From Diprion similis (Eukaryota; Arthropoda; Insecta; Hymenoptera; Diprionidae): DNA of 64,000 nucleotides. Positions 1-13,685 of the stretch are shown in pieces. Numbering within the stretch: position 1 is the stretch's first letter; each line of letters starts with the position of its first letter. The position numbers and the translations under genes were made by a program. Below the pieces are notes generated by a model, which saw nothing but the letters and a program-made list of their open reading frames with translations, was not told the DNA's origin and did not search any database. The stretch is from the NCBI RefSeq assembly GCF_021155765.1, contig NC_060110.1, forward strand, positions 24,326,001 to 24,390,000, in the 5' to 3' direction.

Positions 1-3000
1 AAGCAAGCTGCCCTCAACCCCGGTAAGAATACCGGGCTCCAGGAACCACAGCACGTTTCCTTTTCCAACGGTTTGTTTCTCCCGTTTATATCTAGCGTGC
101 GCCCAGCCTTCCGCAATCCGCAGACAAGAATAAGATATGTCCCCGCGGGTGGAAAAGTCGGAGTCGGCGGTGTTGATAATAATGTCCCGACTTGGCAGCC
201 AGCTCCGAGGGTAAAGTCGCACGACATACGCTGTGCAGGGATAAGCGGATGGTTTAATGCCGGGATAGCACCATGTCGGTTTTCATTTCACACTCATTGT
301 CATATAATAACTACACGAGCTGGTTCCAGTCAGCGACTTTCAGGATTCACGAGCGGAAAGGAAGATCCAGAAACAAGGCGGGATTTATACAAGATACGCC
401 TCCCCGTTTCTCACGGTGCACAAATGCTGCCAACCGTCGTAAAAATGCACCTATTGCGATTGTCACTTTGCAATGTGTCATTTGATGGAGTAAATCAAAA
501 CTAATGCAACCCGCCTGACAGCTGACCGTCGACTGTGTTTTTTGGCATTTTGATGATAAAACAGAATATCAATTACGTTTCATTAATTTATGTGACATGA
601 GTAATTTGAATGCCCAGAAATTACGACATGCCTCCGTTACATTTAAAAACTTAGGTTATGTGGTGACAAAATGGCACCGACAACCAGGCACTGACGTCAT
701 GAAGACATTTTCTAACCGTGATTTACTGCGTCAGATAAAACAATTGGTAATTTTTTTATTTTATTTTTTTTTTTTGTGAAATTAAATGTATTCTTTTTCG
801 CAAGTCGTTCCTGCCAGGAAAATTGAGTATCTAAACTGCACACGTACTTTGAACTTTCTCTCAATATTACTTTGAATGCAGAGCCGCAGGCAGCGGTGTT
901 GCATTATTCGACGGATCTCATTCTCAACTCGCTTTAGCGTACGTCGCGTCGCAAGAAACGCATACGCAAAGGTATATTTTACGCCTGGGTAAATAGACCT
1001 GTTTGCATAGTGTGAACATTTTTATTTCATTGCCCCAGGGAAGAGTGCAGACTGGGGATAATATGGGCGTATGCAAACAGTTTTGCAGACTTTAGACGGT
1101 ATAACAGAAACAGGAAAAACTCTTTTTCTGCATGAGCAGGAATCGAGACAGGATCAAAATTTAGAAAGGAATAAATAATTGTATAAGGAAGGTGCGAGTG
1201 TGAGTTTATTATATATTCGTGAACAACTTTATTTATAATTCTTACGATCAAATATATTATGTATTCCTGTATTTATTAACGTTCCGATACCGTCGAACAT
1301 CACTCTCGAAGATGAGAAATATGAAGAATTATAGTGGCGCCATTAAGATATCTAAAGAATTATTATCGTGCCATCAAAACAAGAAATCTTAAGAATCGCG
1401 TTGGCGCCATTTAAAGAAATAATCGTCTGACAGGTTGGCAATGCTGCCGCCGCATTCAGTCAACACAACAAGTATGAAGCATCAAAGAACTATCTTTCAG
1501 TGAATTCCGAGAGCAAATATAACGCAAATATAACGCAAAAACCTGGTGGGTGAGTTGCAAGTTGAATTTCTTCTTGCGATGTGCGTACTGAATAAGCCAA
1601 ACGGCTACGGCGTGTCTTGAAGATCCTTCAACGATTCGAATAATTGATTTTTTCCACACGGTGCTTGCCATACTGTTCCTAGAAAATCCGCAGCTAACCG
1701 GCTGACGCCTACTTGGAATATTTATACAATATACCCAGTTTTTCCCGCAAAATAAGTCATCGAAATTCGGCACACTGCGTTTGATGTAATAATTTTTCAT
1801 ACCACAGTTCTATTCGTCGCATTGTATATATCGTATTTGTTATAAAGTATTCAAGTATAATATTTGTAAATCGTGAAATAAGTAAAATTGTTTCCGGAAT
1901 TTATATCTGGCACGAGGCCGCGTGAAAGGGATGAATTATGTAGTTATATGATAATTCTCTCGCTGATCGACCCTAATCGTCGTTATTTCGGTTGAAACTG
2001 TCAGCCCCTCGACGTTTTTGACAACGATTTATCCCCCCTCAGAGAAATCGCGATCCGTTCGTAACCACGCCAACACACGTTTAAAGACTCGGTATTATTC
2101 GACGGCTTCCCTCGGGCCATAAACCGAAAAATACGAGCGCCACTTCCAGTCAGCGAATCTGAATAATCCGAAGCAATTCTCTCTCTGATCTCTCCGATCC
2201 ACCTCTCGCCGTATGTAGGCGATGTAGAATAAGGGCTGCGGAGGTTTCACTTGGTTTTCTATGAAAGTACAAACGTACAGGAGATAAAATTGTGCAGGTA
2301 TTTCACCAAGAATTGTCGACATAGTTCTTCTCCTCCATAATGTCAATGTCTCAGCGTTTCGGCGGGAACAAAACGATTTTCAAACATTGTAATTCTGAAA
2401 CTGTCAGCTTATATTCCATGATCACATTTTGGAAGATAAAAAACCGTCTTGTCAGGATTTCCTAACGTTTATTGATCCGCTGTATAATCTGGACTTGCTA
2501 TTCAAAGATGATGCTCGAATTTGATATCATGGCAAGTTAATCGCCCAGCTTTATCAGGGGTCCTGCACATAACGAGCGTAGTCCTCACGTTGGTAGAATA
2601 ATAATCATTACTATCTACGCTATTATATTCATATCCTGTCTAGTACCGCGAGTCGCCGCCTCTGTAGTATCGGCCTGCTAAAATTCCAGGGATGCTAGTG
2701 CAGAGATCCTCTTGCAGACCTTCGATAAACATACGGACACATATGGGGCGTTCGTTGGAAATTACTGATTTTTCGTTTGGTTGGAAATTTGTCAGACTGA
2801 GACCTCCAAAAACATCTCCAACGTCTTTTTCTTGTATGTAAGGTCTGAGTATTGAATTCTCAAACCTGTGTCTATTCCATTCAGTTTTAAAATACATGAT
2901 CAAAAAAATGACTAAAATATTGAATTATTCCTTTTTATTTCGATCAGTTTTCTTCTGTTCCTTAGAACAGTTTCAAGTATTAAAAATTTGGAATTTTGTA

Positions 3001-3400
3001 GGTTTCAAAAATATCTTACTACTGTAGAATATCAAATGAAAAGAATTTCACTATGAAATAGATCTTTTAATATGAGCGGTACAAGTAATGGAATTGTTTA
3101 AAAAAACGGCGAACTACAAAAACGCTTAGATTATTTGTAACTCGAATGTTTCTGAATATTCTGACGACGCTATACTATAGCCTGAAAAATTTCAAGCACA
3201 CCGAAAATGGCATAGTCTAAGCTCCTGGGATTTGGCACGGAATGTCCTACGCGTATCGTAACCGAGATATGACCATCAATTTTGATCTTAAATGGAATTC
3301 GCTATGCGCCGTTGTGTATAAAATGCAATATCGGTATTGCAAGTATTAATTTTAACGACTTGACGTGGACAACGTGGACCTGGCATTCAAGCTTGCGGCC
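1..3400. other. Non-coding stretch, no gene recognised
   Basis: Short chance frames only. TGGCGCCATT occurs twice, about 75 bp apart, near 1335 and 1410. A block near 3200-3290 has the look of dispersed repetitive DNA, but I cannot name it. Confidence 0.5.
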
Positions 3401-4679
3401 AGGAACGTCGACTTGAAATCCGCAACCGCATAGCTGTTCCAGCATACCGGAGTTCAGCTTGTCGGGTGGATGGGAAATAAATGTCTAGGGGTTAGAATCT
3501 CGAACCAAGGGTTGTCTCAGTTTTGATGGAATTGCAAACAACCGAATTACCAGGTTCGTCAAAAGCGTGGCTCCCCGTGAATTTCACTCTGCGCGATGTA
3601 TATTTAATATTTATATACGTGGGAAAATTTCAGGTGGAATCACCCACACTTCGCTACTTTTTCTTTATTTTGCATTTGCAATTTTTTCAGAGAGTAACCC
3701 ATACTTCTACCCATTTCTTTCTCATACGCATTACAATTTTTTATTCCGCATCCCGGCAAAAAAAAACAGAATACATGCTACATGTGTTTCCATTCTCTGA
3801 TTTTATTCATCAAAGCTCGGCGTAAGCTTTCGTGATGTAGAATTCCCGAATTCCGTAATAGGTCCTGATCGAGCATACAACAGTTGTTCCTTTTCTCTCG
3901 GTCTGCTTTGATATACCGCGAATATATACCTCTACAGTAATTTCGTATCCTCGGATATTCGCGAGGAAATTCAGCGCCTCTCGAACTCGTTATCAGAGCA
4001 GTTAGAAAGAAATTAAAATCCGATTATATCCAGAAAAAAGTTTTATTTAAGAAAAGAGAAAATAACGTTGTTAAAAATAATCGAACACTAATCGATTCCC
4101 GTCTAAAAACTCAACTGATTTTTCATACACCCCACCTAACGATTAAATGTTCTTTACTCCTCACTGTGATAGGAAATTTCGTCAGGAGTTTGAGGCCGGC
4201 TGAAATTCCTTCGAGTAAACTTTGTAGATTAGTCACGACCGCGTACCTTATATACGTTTTCTAAATTTTTTTCTACAACTTAGGATCGTTAATTAATTTA
4301 TAACGAGTTTACGATTAGCCATAGACTGCCAAGCATAATGCGGTTCACGTCCAAGTATATTTATTATATGTATATTATTATACCCCCATACCCTACAAGA
4401 ATGAGACACTGATCATTAATCACAAGAGTAAAGGAACGTGTCGAGTTATTATATGTACACAAATTTTAGATGAAAAATAGCAAGAGAAATTGAAAAAAAT
4501 TTAAGGACTGCTTATTAGTTCGTGAATTGAAAAGCGACTATATATACTCGTGTATCATCGATTCATACGAATTATGCGACGTCACTCAATCTGCAGCTGT
4601 GCCTAATACAGTCCCCTGCAGCAAACGAGCTTTCAACCTGAACCCGAAGTGCGCCAGGCGAATTGTTGATCGATCCGAA

Positions 4680-5054
4680 ATGTCCGTCCCTATCAAAGGA
4701 TCGGCCCTCAATTTCTCCCACTTCCTGCTTTCCTCTGATTCGTCACTCGTGCAGGGCGTTGATTACTCTCGCTCTCCGCAGTTGGACTCGTGGCCGAACG
4801 ATTTCAACGATTCTCGTTTAATAAATTGCCCCTTGTCCGGCGATCCCGGTGATCCTAGTGATCTCGGTGATCTCGGTGATCTCGGTGATCCGGGTCGTAC
4901 TCTCTCTCCGCAGGACCTGCGTCCATGTCTCATAAATACGAGGCGGCGGTCGCAGGAGCTGGATGAGAGAATCGCTTCACCGAAAGCTCGCATAAAGCTG
5001 ACGTCCGCAATACCGGACCTTGTACGCAAGCCTCATCTTTATGCGATATTGTAA
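4680..5054 (+). CDS. Uncertain ORF (125 aa from ATG) spanning the minisatellite
   Basis: An open frame from ATG 4680 (MSVPIKGSALNFSHF) to TAA, which extends farther 5' without ATG to about 4527. It contains the Gly-Asp/Asp-Pro/Asp-Leu repeat and ends in a Lys/Arg-rich part. No family recognised, no clear splice partners, and part of the openness comes from a locally higher GC content. It could be an isolated exon of an unseen gene or chance. Confidence 0.15.
   Translation: MSVPIKGSALNFSHFLLSSDSSLVQGVDYSRSPQLDSWPNDFNDSRLINCPLSGDPGDPSDLGDLGDLGDPGRTLSPQDLRPCLINTRRRSQELDERIASPKARIKLTSAIPDLVRKPHLYAIL
4839..4892 (+). repeat. 9-bp tandem minisatellite (GGTGATCTC-like, six units)
   Basis: Six consecutive 9-mers (GGCGATCCC, GGTGATCCT, AGTGATCTC, GGTGATCTC twice, GGTGATCCG). 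Because the unit is a multiple of three it keeps an open frame and would encode GDPGDPSDLGDLGDLGDPG if translated. Confidence 0.8.
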
Positions 5055-6851
5055 TCCCTTCTTCACCCGTCATCCTCCTCGTTTAGGCACGTACCTACCG
5101 TATTTCGGAACGTGCATGCAGACTCCGCATGTTTCGTCTAGCTTAAAGGATTTGCGTGTTAAGTGTACTGGCAAAATAGTTTCACGAATTAATCGAGCCG
5201 AATTCATCAAAGAAATGTCTCCTTAATCACGCGAGAACAAATTAAATCAACGGATTCGCATGGGAAACGGTCAGTTGTTAAACAATTTTTTATACATCAT
5301 GTAGGTGTTATTGTTACTTTCTGTTTTTATGGAAAAATTGTAACGCATATCCAATTATTCGATGGATGAAAGCTAAATTTTTTTCGTAAACGAATTATCG
5401 ACAAATCGCCTAAACTTGCATATTTATCTGATTCTTCGATTGGACGAAAAAAATTTCATGAAAAATTCATGTCAGATAATTTTTTAAGTACTTATAATTA
5501 TGAAAAAAATTAACTATTATTAATTTATCTTGGGCAAACTATACGAATTTGACGTTAAAAAAAAGATGAACTTGAAAATATATCTCGTCCGATATTATTA
5601 ATTACTGAAGTATATAATAAAAATTTATGGGTTTCAATATCTTTCCTGCACCACAAGGCTATAAAATTTTCGGTCTAAGCTTATCAAAACTCAATTCAGT
5701 TACCGATTTATCCATGTCTGTATTTCCTAATTCTTCCCTCTTGATACTTTTCCACCATAAAAACTACACACTTGATTCTCCCTTAATCTTCGCATCATAT
5801 TTTGTCGGTGTAATGAACACAGTATCACAATTCTCATCGTAGATGTCACCACATTTCCCCTAGACTCCATATACTTCGTCCTATTATACACAACCATCGA
5901 AGGGGAACTCGACTCACCCTTAAAAAAAAAAAATAGCTTCCCAATTGGAAACGACGAGTATGCTTACGTATATATCTTTCTCAATCTCGAGTCACATTGG
6001 CTTTCGATTTTTGACTATCGATTTCACTCACTCGGGGGTGGAGAGTCCCTATAGCTCCCGGTTTATCGCGTCGCAATCTTCCTCCTCGAGTCATCGAAGT
6101 GCGGTTGATTCTCCTACCCTCTCCTCTCTTCACGAATTTCTTCAAGGACCTACTCGGAGTCTGTAGTATAAAAGCGGGCGAAGCGGTAATGACCACTTCA
6201 GATCTTCGTCGGGATTCTCACCGCGACCGCTGCGCCAGAAGTGAAATGTATTTTCCGGGCTAAAGCAGCGCCGATTCCCGTTCCTCGTACGGAAACCTAG
6301 AGTACCTACAGGGTGTAATATGTATCTACTCACGTATATACAATGAGAAAACGAGTAAATTGGAACCGGAGCGAGAGTGTAGGTACGTGTTGCACACGTG
6401 AACAGCCCGATACCGAGCAAAGGAGCTCCAGTATCTCTTAGTGATTGCCGGTGAGGCGTGAGGAGCGAAATTGTTCAAAGTTCCAGGCTTATATCGGCTC
6501 TCAGGAGACTCGGAGCCACGCCTGGGAGGCACAAAGAATCTAGGAAGCTTCTCAACGCGTGAAAATCCTTCTCACGCTCACTGCGGAATGAGGAATAGTC
6601 GCATTCGTGTACTAAATAAAGATTCTTCTCAGTATATCGGAATACTAATAATGATAATGTGACAGGAGTCCCAGGTTACGCCGAAATATTGAACGAACCG
6701 AATGTCATGCGCGAATATCAGAACAGTACTCGAGAGTACCAACACTAGTGGAAATATAAAACTCGTCAAAGCGGCGGAGAGGGGTGCAGACCCGTATCGC
6801 AAACTCACTCACACGGAAGGAATTCCAGATCGATTTTACGGATATGATTTC

Positions 6852-7205
6852 TTTTGTAATATGTTATAGTGAACTAAAAACTAACCGTCACGTATTTTTT
6901 TAATCTGCCATTAAACACTTTAAGGGAGTGAAACGACCCTCTAAAGAAAGGCATGTTATGGGGTGATTTGGCAGTTGTTTTTTTTTTTTGTTCAATTGAG
7001 AAAATTACATTTTTCATTTCTCGTTATGAAAAGACTTTTCCAGTTGGATTGGTTTAAAGATATTATATTCTTGTGGGCAAGACTGCCAAATTACCATTTG
7101 ACATGCCTTAGGTTGAAGGGTGGTTTCACCCCCTTATAGTGTTTAGTGGTAGGTAAGAAAAATACGTGTCGCTTAGTTTTTAGTCTCCTATTACATATTA
7201 GAAAA
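6852..7205. repeat. Long imperfect inverted repeat (foldback/MITE-like hairpin)
   Basis: Left arm 6852-6974 is the reverse complement of right arm 7082-7205 with scattered mismatches and small indels; I estimate more than 80 percent identity over about 123 nt. The inner ends are GATTTGGCAGT and its complement, the outer ends TTTTG/CTAATATG. The 107-bp loop is AT-rich and non-coding. There is no ORF for a transposase, so a non-autonomous foldback element is the simplest reading. Target-site duplications are not obvious. If transcribed it would make a long hairpin RNA. Confidence 0.75.
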
Positions 7206-8408
7206 TAACTGAAATCGGATAGATCGACCTGGTATACCTTCCTCGTCAGAATCGCCAAGAGCTCAATCTCGCAAGTTTAATGTGGACAGATACGTTTTGT
7301 ATTGTAGTATACATATGCCTCATGTGTGGGATGTAGACGTGTACAAGGATTCAAGTTCCACGGGTCGCGCGAGCGGAATATTGCATAAGTTATTCAACTT
7401 CCCGAAATATTAGCATCCGACATCGCAGCCATAGACGTAAAATAGCGCGAGTTGAGTTGTGACTGCAGCAGCCATTCGGCGGCTATGAGGGAGCTGCAAA
7501 ATTATGGAGTGTCACGATAAAATGTCACGGCTTGCTAAATTGCCCAGGACAATATTCTCCGAGTGGTTGTGAGCCAGCCAGCGTAAACAACAACAGCGAC
7601 AGGGAATGAAGACAGGGTGGATTGCGACCCGGCAACCGGAAGCGGAACCGGAAACTGAACTCGAGGGAAGAAGGAAGGTTCCAATCAAAGGTGCGGAGCG
7701 GAAAGAAAGCGCGACTTAACACTGGCTGTTAGCCCCGACGCACTCTCGCCGATTGTGATTACTCATGTCCCTATTATTATTATTATTGTCGTTCCAATTC
7801 CAAGCCAAGCTTGAAATGTCAACGAAGAATCCAGTTAATCATAGTTTCAAAAAATTATCGAATTTACGAGAAATTTTCATGTAATTAATATAAAGAATAC
7901 AAAAAATTGTGACCATGTCAAACCCAATATAAAGTATAAATTAGTATTTGATTACTCGGTTGGTAAAACCAGGTACCGCCCTACCTTGTGAATCTAACTT
8001 TCGAAATCGTTCTAATCGAACCAAAAGTTGTATAACTGCTATCTCGGAAAATTTTAAGTAATACATCGATAGTCTACAGGAGCCAGATTGCTAATAAAAG
8101 AATACAAAAGTTTACTGTCAAAAAAAGAATCGCAAGTTCAAGAAGAAACTCGGGAAGGAAATAGTTGAGCTGTGCCCAACTGTGCCCATTAGAATGATCT
8201 ACACCGCACGGTGACTCGACGGTTGTTTTTCTTCGGGAAAGACTGCGGGATGAACGGGTAACCGGAGGGTGAAAGTCGAGGGGGATTTACCCTCGGTGGG
8301 TTTAGATAGATATACTACAGGGGCAGAGTGTTCCCAACTTTCAATAGAGGTAGTCCCGTACCCAAGGATCCGTTGTACGAGTTAATTATCAGAGTTGTGG
8401 CGGGGGAA

Positions 8409-8424
8409 GGGGGGGGGGGGGGGG
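8409..8424 (+). repeat. G16 homopolymer
   Basis: An uninterrupted run of 16 G in otherwise unremarkable intergenic DNA. Its length is unreliable in any assembly. Confidence 0.9.
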
Positions 8425-11400
8425 CAGAAGGAGATGCGAACCTATACGCAGGGTTTGGAAGCCGAAATTCCGAAAGGGGACGGCAAAGGACAAAAAGTCA
8501 GAGGTCGTTTCTGGGTTTTTCTTCACGGAGGATCACAAATGGTCTGCATGGAGGACGTAAGCGTGTAGAAAGATTTTTTACCGCACGTTAGCAATACGAT
8601 TTCTGTTGTATTTATATTCAGCCGAGGGAAAATAACAAACGGCGAAACCTTCGCCATTATCCCCTGTTTCTCTGCGTGCCAGCGAACAACGATATGTTGC
8701 AGCTATTTGTCGCACGGGATGTCAAGCGGAAGATAAAGTACAGCTTTTCTAGAATGATCGATAAGCGGATCAGGCTCAACGTCCCTTGCTCGGAATTATA
8801 TCGAATATATCAACGCGGAGGTGCGGACTAAAATTGAATTCACTCGTACTCGCGTCTGATGCACAGGCGGGGAGGAAAATACACGCGATTCGTTTATTGT
8901 AATAAAATCCGACCCAAGAATTCCGTTAATAACTGAACCCGGCAACCTGTGATCGAATTTCATTCGTTTCTGCGTCACATATCGAAAAATAAGTATTCAA
9001 ATTCGCATGTTCATCTACGAGACTACTCTTTTTTAAATAGCAATTCGCAAAGCCAATATAAAGCGGCTAATTTGCTGAAAAATTTTACACGAAATGTCAA
9101 ACATCAGCTAATATTATGTTACGTTTTATGTCCATTGAAACACTGCGGCAACTCACAGTTGACCCCAAAATTGTGTAAATACTGATGCTCGACTATTTTT
9201 AGAATCATTTATCAATATTGACGTATGAGACCACATATGAACTATACACTCGTATCAAAGTTTCTCTGATTCAAGTAAAATTCCATTCCACGGACGAAAT
9301 ATTTTTGAACATATTTTTACGACCGCAGTAAAATTCCTCGTTGATTCACTCGGCCTTAACCAGCAGTTAAACGCTATCGAATATCTGGTGAAAAATCCAT
9401 GTCACCGTGTTCAATAGTGTTTGTTTTATTTTCGAAAAATTGTACGAACACTAACGTGTGCCGTGATAGAATCTGCGCAATTAAGCCTCATTACTGCGTT
9501 TTGATCTGAAACCAAAGGTAACTAAAGATTCTAACGATCGTCTCTCATTAGATCGTATTTATAGGATTTCTGACTGATTGCGAGAGCGCTAAACACAAGC
9601 AGACGAACTGCAATCTTCTTGCAAAAATGACAATGTCAGTGTCCAGATTAGGATCAAGAGAGTGGCTGCTCCGATGGGCAAAGGGGATTTCTCGAGCTCC
9701 TGCAGGTGATGAGGCTGCGGTCGCAGCCCCGGGGTACTCGTTCGCTTTATACAGACACCGACTGCAGGGTTTCATCGTCCGTCCCTTGGCGATCCCTCTG
9801 GGACCGTATAATGGTCAACGACGCTGGTACCACGCCTAGATGTACCCGGAGCAACGTACCCTCAACCCGTCCCCGGGGCACGAGGAACAACCCTCGTTCC
9901 ACCGACCATCGAGAAGAGTTTCCGAATCGAATTCCGTCACAGCAACTTGGCTTACATCTTTGAGCTGGTTTAGGTCTATCCGGATATTCACAAGTAGAAG
10001 GACACCCACGATTAATTTAAACAAACAATCCTTGGTTTCTTGAATTACAAGGATGCATGGTACTGAGAATGAAGTAAAAATGTGATTATGTCGAAGGTTT
10101 GATAATTAGTTTCAATAAAGCTATCAGATACTTACTAATTCTGACTCAGAAAAGTCACCGTGACATAGAAAAAGTTTGAAAACACTGATCATTAACTCCA
10201 AGCGCCTAATTATATCCAAAGACATTCGGAAAAATAATCAAATTTTATCACTTTTTCCACTGAATATTTCAGCAAATGATAAACACGATTTTCTGAAAAT
10301 ATTCTATGCAGATCACCGGGACTTCTTCAATTTCACCAGCTCTATTTTATTCTGTTAGGTATACGAAAAACGTACGATAAGGATTCCCAACTGATCAGGG
10401 CTCGTGTCACTTTACTGCGCCTACCTTCCACGGTATAATTAATTACAATTCTGTATAATACACGCGGCAACTCGAAGCTAATTAATTTAAGAGCGTGAGG
10501 TGATTACCTGCTAACTACGCGCAACCCGGCGCTATTATTCAGGTCGTTAATCAAGCAACAATGCGCCTGCCCCAGGCGTGTTCTATTGGAGGCGGGGTTT
10601 CCTTTTTTATTATATCATACAATATATATCTATGCATTATGATAAGTTGCCCGAAAGCAAAGTGCTTCGTGGACTTCCACCCCGTGAAGCCCGGAGCCGT
10701 TCGGGCTAAACGATTGATCGGAACAAACCTCATCCCCGAAGAAAAAAGCCCGAGGGTCCTTTGATGGGATCAACGTGACACCCGCAAACCGAGGTCGAAT
10801 TCGTGAAATCTCAAGTTCGCTTGAACAACGGTAGTAAGTATCGTCTTTCCCGAGCCGGTTGAAGTGCCAAAAACTGAACAACGACATGTGATTAACGTTA
10901 ATTGGTTACTCTGGGTGAATTTCACCCGAAACATTTTTCAAACTCGTCGTAGAGTTTCAGAAATTAATTCTGTGAAAAAAAAATTGCATAACATTTTTTT
11001 TCCGTCGATCCTTAACTTTGCCGATGTCTTACAATATTTACACAATTAATTTTGCTTAGGAAAACTGAGAGAGCTTTTTCTGCGATCCTTAAACAATATC
11101 TAGATATTTTTTATACATTTTTGAAACTCATTGTTGCAGCAGGATATTACTTTTTGGAACTGGGGTGAATTTGACCCAGTGCGACCGTTATGTGATTCTA
11201 TTGAGATGTGACCAACTACTATAGGGTTAATTCGGATGAACGATGTATTCATTCCGTAAACTATATTATCTTTTATAGTGAAATCTGGAGTTCGGGTTAT
11301 TTCCATTTTTTATTGCTAATGGAAAGAAAATGAGCGTTCGGCTGCATCGGCTTTATATTGAGCTAAACGGACGTTTAGGGAAATCGGAGCTGAAACAGAT

Positions 11401-11718
11401 CAACGAGAAATGGAAGTGACGTGATTGCGGAATAATCCGCTTTCCTACCTAGTGTCTGTCTGTAACAACGAGAAAGGCTTGCAAAGTGGCTCTCGATTCA
11501 GGAGGATTTTGGCGGTCCCTCCGAGAAAGACCGACGATATACAATCTCGAGGTTGATCCATTCCGTCCCACGCGTTAGGGTCTCAACGAAGAATGATTAT
11601 CCGGTACTTCCTTTATTACGTTCTGCCTGTCTATACAAATTTCCGAATAACCACGGTGTAACTATTGGGTTCTAAACGTAGTTTAATTTGATCGAATCCA
11701 GAGAAAAAACGTTGTCTC

Positions 11719-11925
11719 GGGGTTTTCGGGTTCGCTGATTACGATTCTGACATCAGATTTTGAAAATTCAGCATGTCGAATCTAATCAGCGACTCTGAAA
11801 ACCCTGGCATAGAGTTTTTTGACTGTATTCGATGAAATTTGAAAATTTCATCAGCCAATTTGAACCTGCCATCGTGAATTTTTGAATTCTGATTTCAAAT
11901 TCGTAGTCAGCGCTCCCAAAAAGAA
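11719..11925. repeat. Degenerate repeat family in inverted arrangement
   Basis: Units around a GGGTTTTC...TCGCTGATTA core occur on opposite strands: 11719-11748 forward, about 11778-11806 reverse, and a shorter reverse copy (TAGTCAGCG) near 11913. Between them lies the palindrome GATGAAATTT/GAAAATTTCATC near 11831-11852. The pattern resembles decayed copies of a moderately repetitive family; it is non-coding. Confidence 0.55.
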
Positions 11926-13295
11926 TACAAAACTATCTTGTTATAAAACTTAACTCAGCACAGTGATGTGTGACTCAAAGAGTTAAGCACAATTACGCCG
12001 GAGAATAGTAATCAGCTCACAGATTTCGGTCAGTTATACGAATATAGCAGCCCTAGCAGCGTTACCTTCAGTTGCAAAAATTCGAGAATACTCTGCGGTA
12101 AGTCTTTCTACAGAATCAATACAGAATCTTCCGTGACAACGACTTTTTGCTACCTGACAACAGACTTATGCAAGAATTCGGATAATATAGATCCTGATGC
12201 CAGACCCACAGTTCAATGTGGAAGTAGACACGTCGTATCTGCAGTCGCGGCTGGTAGACAGAATTGCCTCAGAATGCTACTAGGAAGGGTACAGAGAACT
12301 TATTGCAAACTGTTGGGCTATTCATTGTGTTGGGACTTGGTCGGGTAAAATGGAAATTTACCGAGCAGCGCGTGAAGTCTTGGACTTTTCCGCCTTTTCG
12401 TTCAGTGGAAAGTTGGAGCTCGGTTTCGTCAGCGTCGCATTTGTCACTCGGTGAACCATGTGGGAATTTACGTGCCAATTTCTACCACCCTCATTCGGAG
12501 GAATTCAGGGTCCTCGTAACGCTGCAGCGTATGCGGAATTTGGGGGTAGAAATTCGTTAATTTCCTGAAACTGCAGGAACGTAATTATCTCCGTGGTCCA
12601 CCGCGCTAATTATAACAACGTGAGTCGAGACACATCGTTATGCGGCTGAAACGAATTCGTCCGGATAGCTTCCCTTCTGCAGGATCATCCCACCAAGCTA
12701 AACGCCAAAAAGCACTCGTCCTCCCTGAGGATGAATTCCTGCTGAGAGGTTTTGAGTGAGTTTCATCCAAACATCAGTTGTAGGAACTTTTCGAATGAGT
12801 GGAATCACAAAAACGTTAGTTTGTGGAACATCGCAAAAGCTGAGGATGTGTTCGCTAATGGATAGTGAAATGAAGAAAGAGATGAGAAAATTTTTCGGGG
12901 TAGCTAAAAAAAATCTCACCGCCGTCATCACGAGAAAAGATAACTCGGAGGACGATAACTTTCAAGTATATATATATGTATACAGAATACCCTTCCTCAC
13001 CACTGGGAAGCGTGATACTAACAGAAACTAGTGAAACAAGCATTAAAGATCCATAGCGTGAGTGCCTATAGTGACCAAAACCAAATGTATCTGATCATGA
13101 ATTTCTTGTCTCGTCAGTCATCTTCGTGTTCTCGAGTGAAAAGTTCGTCCTCGTTCGACTGTAATCCGATAGAGATGAGCCCGGTTGTTTCAATTTATTA
13201 AAAAATGATGCTGATTATTAATCTCTCGGTTGATGTGAATTATTAACTCATCCAATATATTACAGACAATACTTAACAGGCAATAAACTCTGTGA

Positions 13296-13301
13296 TTTAT
13301 T
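13296..13301 (-). terminator. Candidate polyadenylation signal for 5-oxoprolinase
   Basis: AATAAA on the minus strand, about 385 nt after the stop codon; the next candidate is at 13194-13199. Confidence 0.35.
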
Positions 13302-13685
13302 AATTTCAACGAAACGACTAGCGATAATCCAAATTATTTACAAAATACGTTATAAGTAAACTTATATCGGCGCATTAGAAATCGTCCTTGCTTTCTAAAA
13401 AATCTCGGTGTAAGTAACGCAAATTAATGCACGAACACCATATCGACACATAACAAATTATCTTTCGATACAGTTATTTCCATTTAGAATATTACCAATT
13501 ATTATTCACCGTCACCTAAACTTATCTATAATCGCAGTCAAACCATCTACCAGTCTTACACTTCGGGTTCAAGGATTGCGATAGATTCATAGCTGACTGA
13601 TCGATCACCATTTCTGTGACGTGAACGTGACCCAATTGCTACCGTAGAAGAATTAGGCGAGCAGGTTGCAGTTGAAGACCAGAAT

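Larger units (their letters stand above)
3401..6850. other. Non-coding stretch apart from the minisatellite ORF
   Basis: Frames in this part have no family features. The stretch around 5980-6560 is GC-richer, with overlapping short frames on both strands and no consistent splice chain. Confidence 0.45.
7206..13295. other. Intergenic DNA left of the 5-oxoprolinase gene
   Basis: No exon chain found. It contains the G16 run, the repeat family near 11.8 kb, and GGGTGAATTTCACCC / GGGTGAATTTGACCC motifs at 10913 and 11163 that may be remains of one diverged inverted element. Confidence 0.45.

Noticed and set aside
73-504. 143-codon open frame at the left edge
   Set aside because: Composition looks random, no motif, overlapped by other frames, no splice chain.
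5945-6662. Several overlapping frames on both strands
   Set aside because: GC-richer block produces chance openness on both strands; no family features.
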